From: Moesziomyces globuligerus
Lineage: Eukaryota > Basidiomycota > Ustilaginomycetes > Ustilaginales > Ustilaginaceae
Length of the DNA: 64,000 nucleotides
NCBI GenBank assembly: GCA_030849465.1
Contig: JARVLF010000006.1
Coordinates: 1,116,001 to 1,180,000, forward strand
Direction: 5' to 3'
Shown: piece by piece, positions 50,336 to 61,131 of the stretch
How positions within the stretch are numbered: position 1 is the first letter of the stretch
Layout of the letters: each line of letters opens with the position of its first letter
The notes under the pieces: generated by a model
What the model saw: only the letters and a program-made list of their open reading frames with translations
The model's database searches: none
Told to the model about the DNA's origin: nothing
Translations under genes and position numbers: made by a program

Positions 50336-51809
50336 GTCGATCGATGGCAGCAGGACTGATGCGAGGATGGTGGATCATGCAAGATAGCAAGCACATGCTA
50401 CATGCATCTGCGGAGAGTGCCAAGTCACAAGTGGAGGCCTTAGTCGGAGTTTATTGGAGCAAGATGTTAGACCGCGGTATTGTTGGTCTAAGTGAACAGC
50501 GCACCGTTGGCCAGCAGCGCTTGCTGCTTACAGTACAGTAGCTCGTTGCCATGTGGACCCTGCATGGAGCCAGTCGCTTGGAACCTCACGCGTCTCTCTG
50601 AGCTGAATGCCGAGATTTCCACCGAGGCTCGATGAGGGTGCAAGACCTGGCCGGAATTGTCGGCAAGCCGCCTCGGCGACGTTCGACGCAGGTGCAGGCA
50701 AGCTTTCGAACGACGTCGAGCGGCGTGCATCGCATGTCGGAACGGCAGTGCCGGGTGATGTTCCGCGCAAAGGCACGGAAGCAAGTCTAACAGCCTCGCT
50801 TAGGGTGCCACGGATGTGTGCCTCGCAATGTTACGCGGCGGAACTTTGTCATGCAACGTTGGTCGCCTGTCAAAATGAGATGCCAAGGAGCTTCCGACCT
50901 CGTTGATGGACTGGCACCGACGTCGGATCGCTGCATCTCTCATGAGTGGACCCACTGGACTCACAGCACTGGGTGATCGACCCCTTTGCTCTGGCTCGAG
51001 GCCAGGCCTTGTCTATAGCATAAGGGCTGCAGCGACAACATCGCCAAGGCACGTCAGGAACCGACCAACGTCTGCTGCTGCCAGCGGCCACTTACTAGGG
51101 CCGTGCGGTGGCAATCCGATGTCGGACTAGGCAGAGCAATGATCTGTCGATGCCGAGACGGTCTTCAGGCGGGGTCGAGCAAAGACAGACACATGCAGGC
51201 CCGAGCCATACGAGAGAGTGAGAATGCCTACCCCGCAGATGCAAAAGCAGCTCTAGCGGTCGACCCAAGCCAAGGCAGCGGTCGCTGAGAAATTCGCAGA
51301 TGGCCAGCGGGGCCGCGGCGCGGGTGGGGGGCGAGTGCCAACTCCACACGGCGGCGGGCCATTTTGCGCCTTCCGTTCCGTGTCGTCGGCTCATCCTTCT
51401 GCCCTTGCTCTTTCGGTGCCGACTGCACCTCGGCTTCTCATCACCCACCATCACCCATCTTGCCAGACACAAAAACCCTTCCAGCTGTGACAGGCCGACG
51501 TTCCTGAGCTATTATAGCTTAGGGTGGCTCGAATCACAGTACCGGATCAAAATTCGCCCTCTCTCCGTCGCGGCTTGCAGCGCATCCTAGCAAAGCTTGT
51601 CCCTGCTTTCAGCGCAACTGCCATAAGGCGCACTACTGCACCGGCTTCTCCGAAAACCATCTCCCTCTCATGTGTGCAGTCTAGCTACGCCGACGATCAG
51701 TCTGGCTCTATCATTGCTTGCCATCGGCTGCTCTCCGTGATCCGACCTCCACTTACATCGATACTGGCTCTCAGCGGGTTCCTTGACCGGATCAGCCGAC
51801 GTGGCCGTC
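50336..51809. other. intergenic, no gene seen
   Basis: This 1.47-kb gap holds the promoter of the SDR gene and of the Zn2Cys6 gene that follows, transcribed divergently. An 11-bp odd palindrome (gctattatagc, about 51506) is present. ORFs on both strands are short and show no family pattern. Confidence 0.55.
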
Positions 51810-54800
51810 ATGTCATACAAGAGCGAGGACGAGGCACATGCCGCCTTTGAACTCGTCTCGATGCGTCACGGTCGCTCCAGCATCTCGTTTGAAAATTCGC
51901 CCGCCCCGCCATCCACACAGGCAAATCGCCAGGCCAACGCGCCATCCACGCCACAGAGCTCAGCCGGCGACAACCGTGCCTCGCCATCCGACGCAGCATC
52001 CGCCTCCAAAAAACGCCCCAAGGCCGCTTCGGATCCCAATCCGTCCGGCTCAAAGTCCAAATCCAACGACGACGCGGCTCCCTCGGCTCCCGACGCAAAG
52101 GCCAAGAAGCGCAGGAGGGTCGTCGTCGCCTGCGACACCTGCCGTCGCAAAAAGATCAAATGCGAGGGTCTGCCCAATCCGAGCAACACCTGCAACAACT
52201 GCACCGCCTACAACTACCGCTGCACCTTCAGCAGCGATGCAGATCGCTCAAGAGGCAAGTACGAGATCCTCGAGAGCAAGGTCGAGACCCTCCTCAGCGC
52301 TCTCCGCTCCGTCGCGCCGCACGTCGCCCAGCAGTACGAGCGCGGCGAACTCAACGTCACCGGTCCCAGCGGTTCCAGCGCTCCGCCCCAGAACGCCAAC
52401 GCCTGGCAGGCGCTTGCTCACCACAAATCCCACACCAACGACCCCGACGAGGCCGACGAGGCCGCAGAGGCCGCCACCTACAGCTCCGCACATGCTCACC
52501 ACGACAACGAGCTTCCCTCCAGCTCTGCAGTGCGTCTTCAGCGCGGCGGCAGCGATCCGGAGGATGCCGACGCTACAGCCAACGCCCGTGGCAACGCGGG
52601 CGCTGCAAACGCTATGCCGAGTCGCGAAGACCGCGATGCTCTGCTGCCCGACGTCGAGGACGGTCGTCCTCGCTATTTCGGTCGCTCATCCGCCATGACT
52701 CTATTCAACAGCATCGCCACAGAGAGTCGCCCACCCAGTCCCGGCGCGGGTGCATCTCGACATGCAGACAGGCTCGCCAATCACGCGGGCATCAGCTACG
52801 AGACGCATCGCCCGGGCTCCAACTCTTCCACCAAGCCGGCGGATCGCAACGCATCAGGCCCATCCAGCGGCGCGCAAAGCTCAGCGCAGGGAGCAGCCAC
52901 CAAAGGCTCGCAGACCGGCCCGCGCCCGCTCTATCCAACCAACTCCAAGGAGTGGATCCTGCTTCTTCGGCGCAAGAACACCGTCGCCGTCGGTCGTGAC
53001 GATGCCGTGACGGAAGAATGGTTCGAACGGTACACGCTGCCGGACGACGACCTCATCCAGGATCTGCTCGACCTCTACTTCCACAAGCTGCATCCGCTCA
53101 TGCCCATCGTCCACCGGCCCTCGCTCGAGCGCGATCTGGCCAGCGGCCGCGCCGACGTCGATTCGGCCTTCCGCGGCTTCGTCTTCACCATCCTCGCCAT
53201 CGCCTCGCGCTTCTCGAACGATCCGCGCGTGCTCGCCGACTCGGGCGATCCGGACACCGCCGGCGACCACTTTGCCGCCGCGAGCCGCCTCTACCACCAG
53301 GTCTACGCCGCCAGCCTCATCAACGTGCAGGTCATGATCATCACCGCCACCTTCATGCACGGCGCCATCGGCCCGGGTGCGAGCTGGACGGTGCTCGGCG
53401 TGGCCATTCGCGCGCTGCAGGACATTGGTCTGCATCAGGAGAAGGCCTATCGTGGATTCTCGCCCTACGAGCAGGAGCTCCGCAGACGCGTCTTCTGGGG
53501 CGCCTTTATCCTCGACTGCATCTTTTCCATCAACATGGGCCGGCCGCTCGCACTCAAGCTCTCCGACTGCGACGTCAAGCTGCCGCTCGAGATCGACGAC
53601 GAGTCGCTCTTTCAGTACGAGTCGGGCGCGGCCATCCCCGCGCCGCCCGCACGCGCCGCCTCGGCAAAGCCGATCGTCATGAGCGGCTTCATCCACATGA
53701 TCAAGCTTAACGTCATCGTCCAGGACGTGGTGCACGTGCTGTATACGCCGCGCTGGCGCGCCGATGCGGGCAAGAAGGCACCGCAGCATCCCAAGCAGCG
53801 CTCGGTGCCCGAGTACAAGGACATGGTCATCCTGTCCAAGCGGCTCGAGGAGTGGGTGGCCGAGACACCGGTACATCTGCGCACCATCGAGAGTCCTTTC
53901 CGGCTGCAGGCGGGGTTGGTGCAGTGCGGTACGCACGACATCCGGCTGTACATCCTCAAGCCGTTCTTGGAGCACAGCGCGCTGCGCAAGATGCTGCATC
54001 CGCAGTGCGTCTTCCACGCGCGCGAGTGTCTGCGCGTCGTCATCGCGCTGCACGAGGGCGATCACATGAGCGACCTCGTCTTCATCTTCCAGCAGGCGTT
54101 CATGAGCACGGCGACGTTCATGATCACCGTCTGGCACGAGTGCCGCGACGTCGAGCGGCTCTCGGAGGACAACGACCTGGTCGAATCGACGCTGCGCATC
54201 TTTGCTGCGTTTGACGATCGGTACTTCTCGCGCCTCTTCCGCCGGGCGCATCGGATCCTGCGCAATATCGCGCTCAGGTCGATGCATACCATGACCTCGG
54301 ATCAGCGCGAGCGCGTCAGCCGCATGCTCGTACGCGCAGACCAGCGCATGGCTGGCGCACTGCCCGGCGTGATGCTCGGCGCAAAGGCAGGGTCGACGCT
54401 GCAGCCGCGCAGCGATCCGTCGCTGCCGCCCTCGGCCCGCGTGGCTGCGCGCGTAGAGAGGCACGAACGCCGAGCCAGCGCGCAGATGAGCGAGGCGGGC
54501 GCAATGCAGCCGCACGCGCCCATTTCGGCGGCATCCTACATCCACACCTGGTCGCCGATCCCCAGCGCACCCATGTCGCCCAGTCGCACCTCGGTCAGCG
54601 AAGCGAGCTACTCGGGAGAAGCTCCGATCACCTCTGCGGCCTTTGCGCACTTTATGATGGAGGGTGGGGCGGGTGCACCAGGCACGGGGGTCGGGGGCAA
54701 CGGCAATCCGCATGGTGGGTTCAGCGTCCCGAACCTCGAGGCGCGCGCTCCGGATGGCAGTGCCGGTACGGGTGCAGACGCGAGCGCCAGCAAGATGGCC

Positions 54801-55238
54801 ATCCATCCGGCATCGTTTGGCGATGCACGTGGGATCATGCCGCTGTACACGGACGATCCCGGTTCGGTGGCGCATCAGCTCGAAGACCTCTCGTGGACCG
54901 ATTATTTCTCCCGGGTAAGTGACCACGTCTTTCGACGAAGGCAGAGGGGATGGTATGACTGACTTTTGTGCAATGCTACGCTCGTGGTACAGTTCTTGGA
55001 CGATATCGGTGGCGGTGGGACGCCGATGAGTGCGGGTCAGACGAGTGGGACGGCCAGCGCGTCGCACTCGCATCCGCACCACGCGCATTCACCCATCTCG
55101 ACCATGGCAGGCATGGCAAACACTCCGCCAGCCTCGTCCGTGTTTGCTGAAATGCCCTTTGCGCTCGGCTCGCCCCTCTCGCCTGCCAACGTCGCGCAGC
55201 ACTCGCAGTCGCCCCGTCGACCTGTCGCACATCCCTAG
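51810..55238 (+). CDS. Zn2Cys6 transcription factor with fungal_trans domain (two exons)
   Basis: The ATG at 51810 is used because the longer frame begins with TTG. Exon 1 is 51810-54914 and exon 2 is 54993-55238. The 78-nt intron has a GTAAGT donor and a GGTACAG acceptor. The protein has 1116 residues. The zinc cluster has cysteines at about 108, 111, 118, 128, 131 and 138 (CDTCRRKKIKC), followed by a short coiled coil (SKVETLLSAL) that would give a dimer. The fungal_trans region covers about 390-800, with DLYFHKLHPLMPIVHRPS and FWGAFILDCIFSINMGRPLAL. The FWGAFILDC/S motif and length resemble the XlnR/Gal4-like group of sugar or xenobiotic regulators, but the target is not known. The tail is Ser/Pro/Gly/His-rich. 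Confidence 0.93.
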
Positions 55239-56173
55239 CACCTGTCCGAGCCCAGCCGGCTGAAATCGAGCTGCGATGGACGACGTCGGCTCGAGTGCGA
55301 CCCAGCTTATCGCCACGTGCCTTGTCATGTAGCGCCTTGATCAGCTTGATTCGATGAGCATTGTGTGTGGGTGCACCTGGGCTCTTGATCGGATCGTGAC
55401 TCTGCAGACTCATGACATGCCACGAACACAAAGACAGACATGAGCTCGCTCGTAATGCAACACGTCCTGAACTGGTCGCTGTGAGAGTGTCGGTTCTAAG
55501 CATTTTTTACAAAGAAAATACTGAAAAATGAAGGGGGAGAAAAGGCAAGCCGAAATGAGGCTGGAAATGATGCTGGGTGTCGAGGCACGAGCCGATGCGG
55601 ATCATTCCAGCCTTGATGATGTCAAGCTCTCGAAACGACGTCGAGCTGACCGAGAGCTGCATCTCGGATGTGGATGATGTCGGGTCAAATCGCCCAGGCG
55701 CCTGTTTTATGCGTCGATCAACGGGACGGGTGCTCGGGTAAATCTCACGGTTGACAGGAGGGGGAGATGGGGATGTTGGTCTCGGCTCGCGATGCGTGCT
55801 TGGCGAGCTGTCGAAGCGCCCAAAAGGGGGCCTGCATGTAGGCAGACGTGGAGAAAAGAACAACAGAAAAGAGCGACCAGAGAAACGAGGCGCAGAGTCG
55901 CAAATTGACATGGCTCGAGCTTTTGATGTCTGAGGTCGGACTCTAAAGCCGCTTGAAATTGACGGGTCCATCGAGATGAAGCACGACCTGCGCAAGGTAT
56001 AAGCTCCGCCATGCATACAGTCGCATCCGCGCTTAAGCTCGCCAAGCATCCCCCCAAACCCTCACTTTGTCGAGACCCGTCTGCGCCGTCCTTTCTCTCT
56101 TGTTGGTTTCGCTCCACCATCTTCACAAAAACCACTCCTTCGCTGGCAAGCTAGACAGCATCATCGCACCATC
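55239..56173. other. intergenic with promoter of the GPI-anchored protein gene
   Basis: This 935-bp gap carries a TATA-like sequence at 55998 and a long CT- and CA-rich stretch leading to the ATG at 56174. No gene is supported in the remaining sequence, though short minus-strand ORFs exist. Confidence 0.5.
55998..56003 (+). promoter_or_regulatory. TATA-like box upstream of the GPI-anchored protein gene
   Basis: TATAAG lies 171 bp before the start codon at 56174 and is followed by pyrimidine-rich sequence typical of fungal transcript starts. The assignment is tentative. Confidence 0.35.
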
Positions 56174-57247
56174 ATGCACGTCACCGCCGCAGTCGCCCTG
56201 CTCGCCTCGCTCGTCGGCGTCTCAAGCGCCTTCGAAATCACCTTCCCCAACAACAATGGCGGCTACTGGGTCGTACGTCCCTGTCCAACAGCACCACAGC
56301 TGAACTGTCAATCCGCCAAGAAGACTGATCCACTGATGCTCGTCTGAATTTTCGTACATGCCATCGCCGAACACAGACGAACTACACCAACACTCTGGTA
56401 CGTACACCTCATCCCCCAGCCGCGCATCCATCTCGCTCAGTCGCAGACAGCAAGCTAACCGCATCCCGGCCCTTGTTCGTCCTCGGTCGTTGCGATTCTG
56501 TCACCTTCGGATGGAAACAGAACTGGAAAGGTACGTGTCCCGGTCGAGAACGGTCGAACTGGATACACGTTGGAGAGATGGTCTGACTGACTGTTGATGC
56601 TCTTGTCGCGCATACAGCCAACTCGAGCGACCCGACGTTCTTCTCGGTGCAGCTGCTCAACGCCAACAACAGCCAGCTCAACGGCAACTTCCAGGTCGGC
56701 AACGCGCTCGTCACCGAAGTACGTCGGACGCAGCAAACGCAACCCTCGCCGTCGATCGTTTGGCTGACACTCACCCGTTTTTCTCTGAGCGCAGAACGGC
56801 ACGGCGCAGATCTTCATCGACCGCATCCCGAGCGGCACCTACTCGCTGCTCTTTGTCAACAGCAGCAACTACGAGCTCGACAAGCCCCAAGTCTACTACA
56901 GTAAGTTCCACTTTACCTTGCACTGCTCCCGGCCGGGATCCATGGACATGGCACTGACCAAATCGACGGTTTGTGGGGGAACAGCGTCGAACTCGTTTGA
57001 GCTCAAGCCGAACGGCACGGAGCCTGCTGCGGTGACGGCCAACACCAACGCCGACCCGAACAGCTCGGCGACCATGGCGGCCACGGGCTCGGCCAGCGCC
57101 ACGCTCGGCAGCACCAGCAACACCTCGACTGCGCGTCCGAGCGGCGGTAGCAACGGCGCCCTGACCAGCACCAAGGGTGCCGCCGCCGCATTGGTCGCCA
57201 GTGCTGCTTCCGTCGTCCTCGGCCTCGGCCTCGGCCTGCTGGCCTAG
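56174..57247 (+). CDS. Kre9/Knh1-type GPI-anchored cell-wall protein, six exons with two micro-exons
   Basis: Exons are 56174-56272, 56377-56397 (21 nt), 56521-56530 (10 nt), 56618-56718, 56795-56900 and 56985-57247, giving 199 residues. All introns are GT-AG (76-123 nt). The junctions read YWV-TNYTNTL-NWK-ANSSDPTFFSVQLL, which is the conserved start of the Ser-Thr-rich GPI-anchored membrane family (PF10342-like). A signal peptide (residues 1-19) opens the protein. A beta-sandwich-like domain with N-glycosylation sites (NYT, NSS, NGT) follows. A Ser/Thr/Asn-rich stalk leads to a C-terminal hydrophobic GPI-attachment signal (AAAALVASAASVVLGLGLGLLA). It would sit on the cell surface or in the wall. 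Precise role unknown. Confidence 0.85.
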
Positions 57248-57882
57248 TCGTGCCGCGTCACGGCGGGGATCGGGCTCTGAGCGCCTCTCGAGTCGGGCTG
57301 CTCGCCCAATGCTGACGCTGACTGCTACGTGTGCAAATGGACCATCTGTTTCGCTCTGTTTGATTGACCGATTCGTTTGTGTTTGTGATGGATGCTGGAT
57401 GCTGGTTGGCGCAACAGCGACGAGATGAAGGTGGCGATGAAGCAAAGGCGCGCTCGCTGGGCGCTGCAACCGAAGTGTTTGTTTCATCTTTTTGGCACGC
57501 TTCGGATGCGGGCCGTGCATGCACTCTGGATTTTGAGCCGCTCCCGCATCCTCGACTTTGGAATCGCAGAAGGCGCGTGAGAGGAATCACCGAATCAACC
57601 CCCTAGGAGAGACGAGGCCTGCGCTCTGAAGCCTCAAGCCATCGCACGATCTAGCGCTCGTTGCTCTCAGGACCATCACATCCCGCGCATCGCTCGCTAC
57701 GCCCGGCCAGCGCGGACCATCCGACGCCGCTCACTCACCCATGCTCGCGCCATAATCGTCTCAAGATCCCATTCGCACTTCAGGGCGACAGATAACCCCC
57801 CGCCTTGCCCAGCAACCATGCTCTGAACGCTGCGATTTGGCCACCCTGCACATACCATCATCTCGTCAGCTCCTTCGCTGCC
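57248..57882. other. intergenic, no gene seen
   Basis: This 635-bp gap is the 3' flank of the GPI-anchored protein gene and the promoter of the CaaX protein gene. Small ORFs show no family features. Confidence 0.5.
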
Positions 57883-59700
57883 ATGCCTGCTGCCACGCTG
57901 CCCCACTCACGCAGCGCGCGCATCCCGCTCGCTGCGCGCCACAACCTCAACGACTTTGGCGCCGAGAGGAGCGTGGCCAGCGCCCTCGCCAGCGACGCCG
58001 GTCGCGACGACGAATGGGGCCCATCGTCGGTACCACCCTCGAGCCAGTCCAACGTGCCGTGGGACGAGCAGGTCGTGCCTGCGCTGCGCAGGAAGCTCGA
58101 GCAGGAGTCCCGCGACCTTTCCAAACGCATCAGCCGCATCGAGGAGAGCGACCACGGTTGGGCCTCGTCGGCGGCCCGCTCGCGCGAGGCGATCGATCGC
58201 CGCGACAAAAGCGCCGTCTACGTCCGCGACTCGCACGACTCGTCCCACCGCATGTCGCGCGAGATCGTCCACACGCACCGCGAGTCGTCCATCGAACAGT
58301 TCCACAACCGCTTCGCCACCATGCGCGCGCCCTCCCGCTCGCAAGCCGATAACGCAGCCTCCAGCTTCCCCTTCGCAGCCCCGGAACCGAACCACGACGA
58401 TCATCCGACTGCAGCACGAGGCGCAGCACGCGGTCCTCGGTCCAGTGGCTCTTCGAGCGAGGCCACCCAGAAAGCGCGAGAAAAGGCACGCCAAATCGCA
58501 GCCCGTCAGCAGGCGGCGCGACAGAATTACACCTCGACCGATTCGATGCCCTCTTCGAGCGATCTGCAGCCTCCGGCGGAGAGCAGCGTCGACACCATCC
58601 CTGAGCACGACGAGTCGGCACCACGCCTAGTCGGCTCGTCGTTCGAGCGCAGAAGACTGCGCACACAGTCGACGCCCATGCGACCCAGCATCGACCAAGC
58701 CAACGCCAATGGCAGCAGCAGCACAGATCACGACGGTACGAGGCGCCAGAACGCCTCGTCCAGCACCGCCGCCGCGCCACCACCACAGGGCGGTGGCCAC
58801 CAGCGCACCTCGTCGCTCTCGCGGCGCAAGGCAGCAGCAGCAGCAGCCATGGATCCCAAGCTCATGGAAGAGTTTGGTCCGCTTGGCAGCACGCCCTCGC
58901 CGCGCGCCAAGCTCATGGCCGCGCATCTGGACAACTACGGCTCCGCCTCGCCCAGCGTCCGCAATCGTGCCATCCAGCCTGACGCATTCAAGTCGCTCTC
59001 GCCCGACCGCCCGCCCTCTCCTGAGCGCCGCGGACGTGGGATGCGCGAAGCCTCGGCTCCCCCCACCTTTGGCGAGGCCGGACGGGTGGATGAGTTCGGC
59101 GTCGCGGCGCTGGGCACCTCGCCCGGCAGCCGGAGCGTCAGCAACTGGGAGGATCAGATCATCCCCACCGTGGCGCGTAAGCTGCAGCAGGAGCAGTTCC
59201 TTGCCGACGGCCGCCGCTTCAGCAGGTACGACACGCTCATCGACACCTGGGACCGCAACGGCCTCCCGCTCAGCCACACCGACTTTGCCGCACAGCAGCG
59301 CGCACGCCGCGCCGAGGAAGAGCACCAGGCCGCGCAGCAGCACCTGGTCGCGCAGCAGCAAGTGGCCGCGCACGACGAGGAGGCCATCGTGGAGCAGAGG
59401 ACCGAGGCCGAGGAACCGCATCGCACCGGGCTCAGTCCAGTCGAGGCTAGCTTTAACCGCTCCAGGTCGAGAGCGAGCAGCCGGCGCAGCCAGCGCAGCG
59501 CGCAGACGCCCCACCAGCCGACTGCACCGCAGAGAGCGGAGCAGCTGCCCATGCACGAGCTGCGCACCGAGCCCGTGCAGCAAGCATACCCCGCAGCACA
59601 TGCTCAGCCGGCGGTGCGGCCGAGCGGCGCGCCAACGACGCCTGTGACGCGCCGAGACGAGGCGCTTGGCGAGTCCGGCTGCTGCTGCACCGTCATGTGA
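57883..59700 (+). CDS. disordered protein with paired WD/E-x-Q motifs and C-terminal CaaX box
   Basis: The ATG at 57883 gives 605 residues; the longer open frame begins with TTG and is not used. Composition is Ser/Ala/Arg/Gln-rich and disordered, but two related segments stand out: WDEQVVPALRRKLEQ (residues 60-74) and WEDQIIPTVARKLQQ (422-436), which look like an internal duplication of a short helical motif. The C-terminus is GCCCTVM. The last four residues (C-T-V-M) form a CaaX box with Met at the end, which usually directs farnesylation, and the neighbouring cysteines could be palmitoylated. So the protein is likely membrane-attached, processed by farnesyltransferase and then a methyltransferase such as the STE14 product. 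No domain name is recognised. Confidence 0.82.
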   Translation: MPAATLPHSRSARIPLAARHNLNDFGAERSVASALASDAGRDDEWGPSSVPPSSQSNVPWDEQVVPALRRKLEQESRDLSKRISRIEESDHGWASSAARSREAIDRRDKSAVYVRDSHDSSHRMSREIVHTHRESSIEQFHNRFATMRAPSRSQADNAASSFPFAAPEPNHDDHPTAARGAARGPRSSGSSSEATQKAREKARQIAARQQAARQNYTSTDSMPSSSDLQPPAESSVDTIPEHDESAPRLVGSSFERRRLRTQSTPMRPSIDQANANGSSSTDHDGTRRQNASSSTAAAPPPQGGGHQRTSSLSRRKAAAAAAMDPKLMEEFGPLGSTPSPRAKLMAAHLDNYGSASPSVRNRAIQPDAFKSLSPDRPPSPERRGRGMREASAPPTFGEAGRVDEFGVAALGTSPGSRSVSNWEDQIIPTVARKLQQEQFLADGRRFSRYDTLIDTWDRNGLPLSHTDFAAQQRARRAEEEHQAAQQHLVAQQQVAAHDEEAIVEQRTEAEEPHRTGLSPVEASFNRSRSRASSRRSQRSAQTPHQPTAPQRAEQLPMHELRTEPVQQAYPAAHAQPAVRPSGAPTTPVTRRDEALGESGCCCTVM

Positions 59701-60010
59701 GCCCCGCAACACCTTCTCTTTACGGACCGTTCTGATCGTCTTGCCATCCAGTCGTTCTTTTCCTGCTTGCCACATGATCTGGCTTGCATGCTGTGCTGCG
59801 AGGAGGGTCGGTATGAGCGAGGTCAGGATTGCTCCATGAGGGCTGAGGGTCTTTTTGGGTGAAAATGTTCGGTCGCAACTATACACAAGTTTTGCGGAAT
59901 TTTTGGGGAGCACGTCCCATGGAGCGGGTTGCGCGCGTTGGGCTGAGAAGAGGTGAGCGATTTGCGAGGTTGGCTTTTGACTATCGACCACGAGCACTGG
60001 CCAACTGACG
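59701..60010. other. intergenic, no gene seen
   Basis: This 310-bp gap is the 3' flank of the CaaX protein gene and the promoter of EMC10. Nothing distinctive is seen. Confidence 0.45.
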
Positions 60011-60781
60011 ATGCGAGTGGTTAGGTATCTTTGCGCGGTGGCGGTGGCACTGGGATGCATTGCACCTGCGCGTGCTGCGACGTACGCGGTGCTTCATCGG
60101 GTGTCGAGTTTCGATGCTTCGGCCGACTGGACGGTGCGCGGGACGCTGACGGTGTCGACCAACGGATCGACGTTTGTCAATGCGGTGGACACGGACGGTG
60201 TGTCTGGTCTGCAAGCACTTGCAGTCGCCCCTGATGCGCGCGACCAGTTCTACCAACTTTCTATCCAGCAAGGCCAAGGTGACGTGATGACTTCGATCCC
60301 GCTCTGTCATCTGCGACAGTCTCATCCCGACCTTGCGAGAGTCGACGACACGCTCACGGTTACCACGCGTTCCGACAGGATCACCAACCTCGCCTACCGC
60401 ATCAACGATATCACCCTAGACCCAACCTGTCCCCTCGCCTCGACAAAGAAGCTCGAAGCGCAGAGGGAGGAACGAAGAAAAGAGAGACAGAAACAGTTGG
60501 CCAAACGTTCCAACAGAGGAAAGTCCATCCCAGTCCACGAGCAACCACCCCACTTCAACACCAAAGTCTTCCACGTAGAGCCGATCGTACCTCCCTCGCC
60601 ACAGCTCAAACAGGCTATGCCCACCAACGACGACGGCTCGGTCCAGACCCCCGTCCCCGAAAAAACCTTCCTCCAGAAATACTGGTTCTACCTCATCCCC
60701 ATCGCCATCCTCCTCATCCTACCCCCGGGAGAAGACGATCCCAAACCCACCCCCGCTTCCAACCCCGCTCCTTCCAAATAA
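60011..60781 (+). CDS. EMC10: ER membrane protein complex subunit 10
   Basis: A 256-residue protein starts at the ATG at 60011. A signal peptide (about residues 1-22) is followed by a luminal beta-rich domain (ATYAVLHRVSS, then DQFYQLSIQ, then VMTSIPLCHLRQ). A basic Lys/Arg stretch (about 150-170) and a Pro-rich linker lead to a single C-terminal membrane segment (FLQKYWFYLIPIAILLIL, about 220-237) and a short Pro-rich tail. This order matches EMC10, a luminal subunit of the EMC insertase that inserts tail-anchored and multi-span proteins into the ER membrane. Length and topology fit the family. No intron. Confidence 0.82.
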   Translation: MRVVRYLCAVAVALGCIAPARAATYAVLHRVSSFDASADWTVRGTLTVSTNGSTFVNAVDTDGVSGLQALAVAPDARDQFYQLSIQQGQGDVMTSIPLCHLRQSHPDLARVDDTLTVTTRSDRITNLAYRINDITLDPTCPLASTKKLEAQREERRKERQKQLAKRSNRGKSIPVHEQPPHFNTKVFHVEPIVPPSPQLKQAMPTNDDGSVQTPVPEKTFLQKYWFYLIPIAILLILPPGEDDPKPTPASNPAPSK

Positions 60782-61131
60782 CCCATCCACTTGTTCATCA
60801 CAGACCGTACTTCCTTGGGCTTGCTTGTTGTCGGTCTGTTGGCGCGCGTCTCGAGGCTGCGGCGCTGCGCAGAGTCAGCGGCCAAATCACGAGGTTGCAA
60901 CGAGCTTGAGCTTCGGTCTGCAGACCGAGTCCCGGCGGCGTTTGTCGACGCCTTTCGGAAACGGCGTTTCTTCAGCAGGTGGCTGGAACTCACTCACGTC
61001 TGTGGGCGGCGCAGTCGTGCATCTGTGATGGCTCAGTCAATCCTCATGGGGCCGAGTTGCACGCAATCCGAGCGATCGTCTTGCACTGAAGTTTTCCATT
61101 CCATGCTCTGGCGCCGGGCAGCGTTGGGGGA
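60782..61131. other. intergenic between convergent genes, no gene seen
   Basis: This 350-bp gap lies between EMC10 (plus) and the AFG1-J gene (minus). It contains only the two 3' flanks. Confidence 0.5.

Noticed and set aside
51783..51809. Extended start for the third Zn2Cys6 regulator
   Set aside because: The extra frame begins at TTG, which is not a normal fungal start; the ATG at 51810 is used instead.
52881..55088. 735-codon minus-strand ORF antisense to the third Zn2Cys6 gene
   Set aside because: Low-complexity composition without domains; the plus strand has a zinc cluster and a fungal_trans region.
49190..55238. Possible metabolic gene cluster of an SDR and a Zn2Cys6 regulator
   Set aside because: There is no synthase, P450 or transporter nearby, and the neighbours are housekeeping genes. 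Adjacency alone is not evidence.
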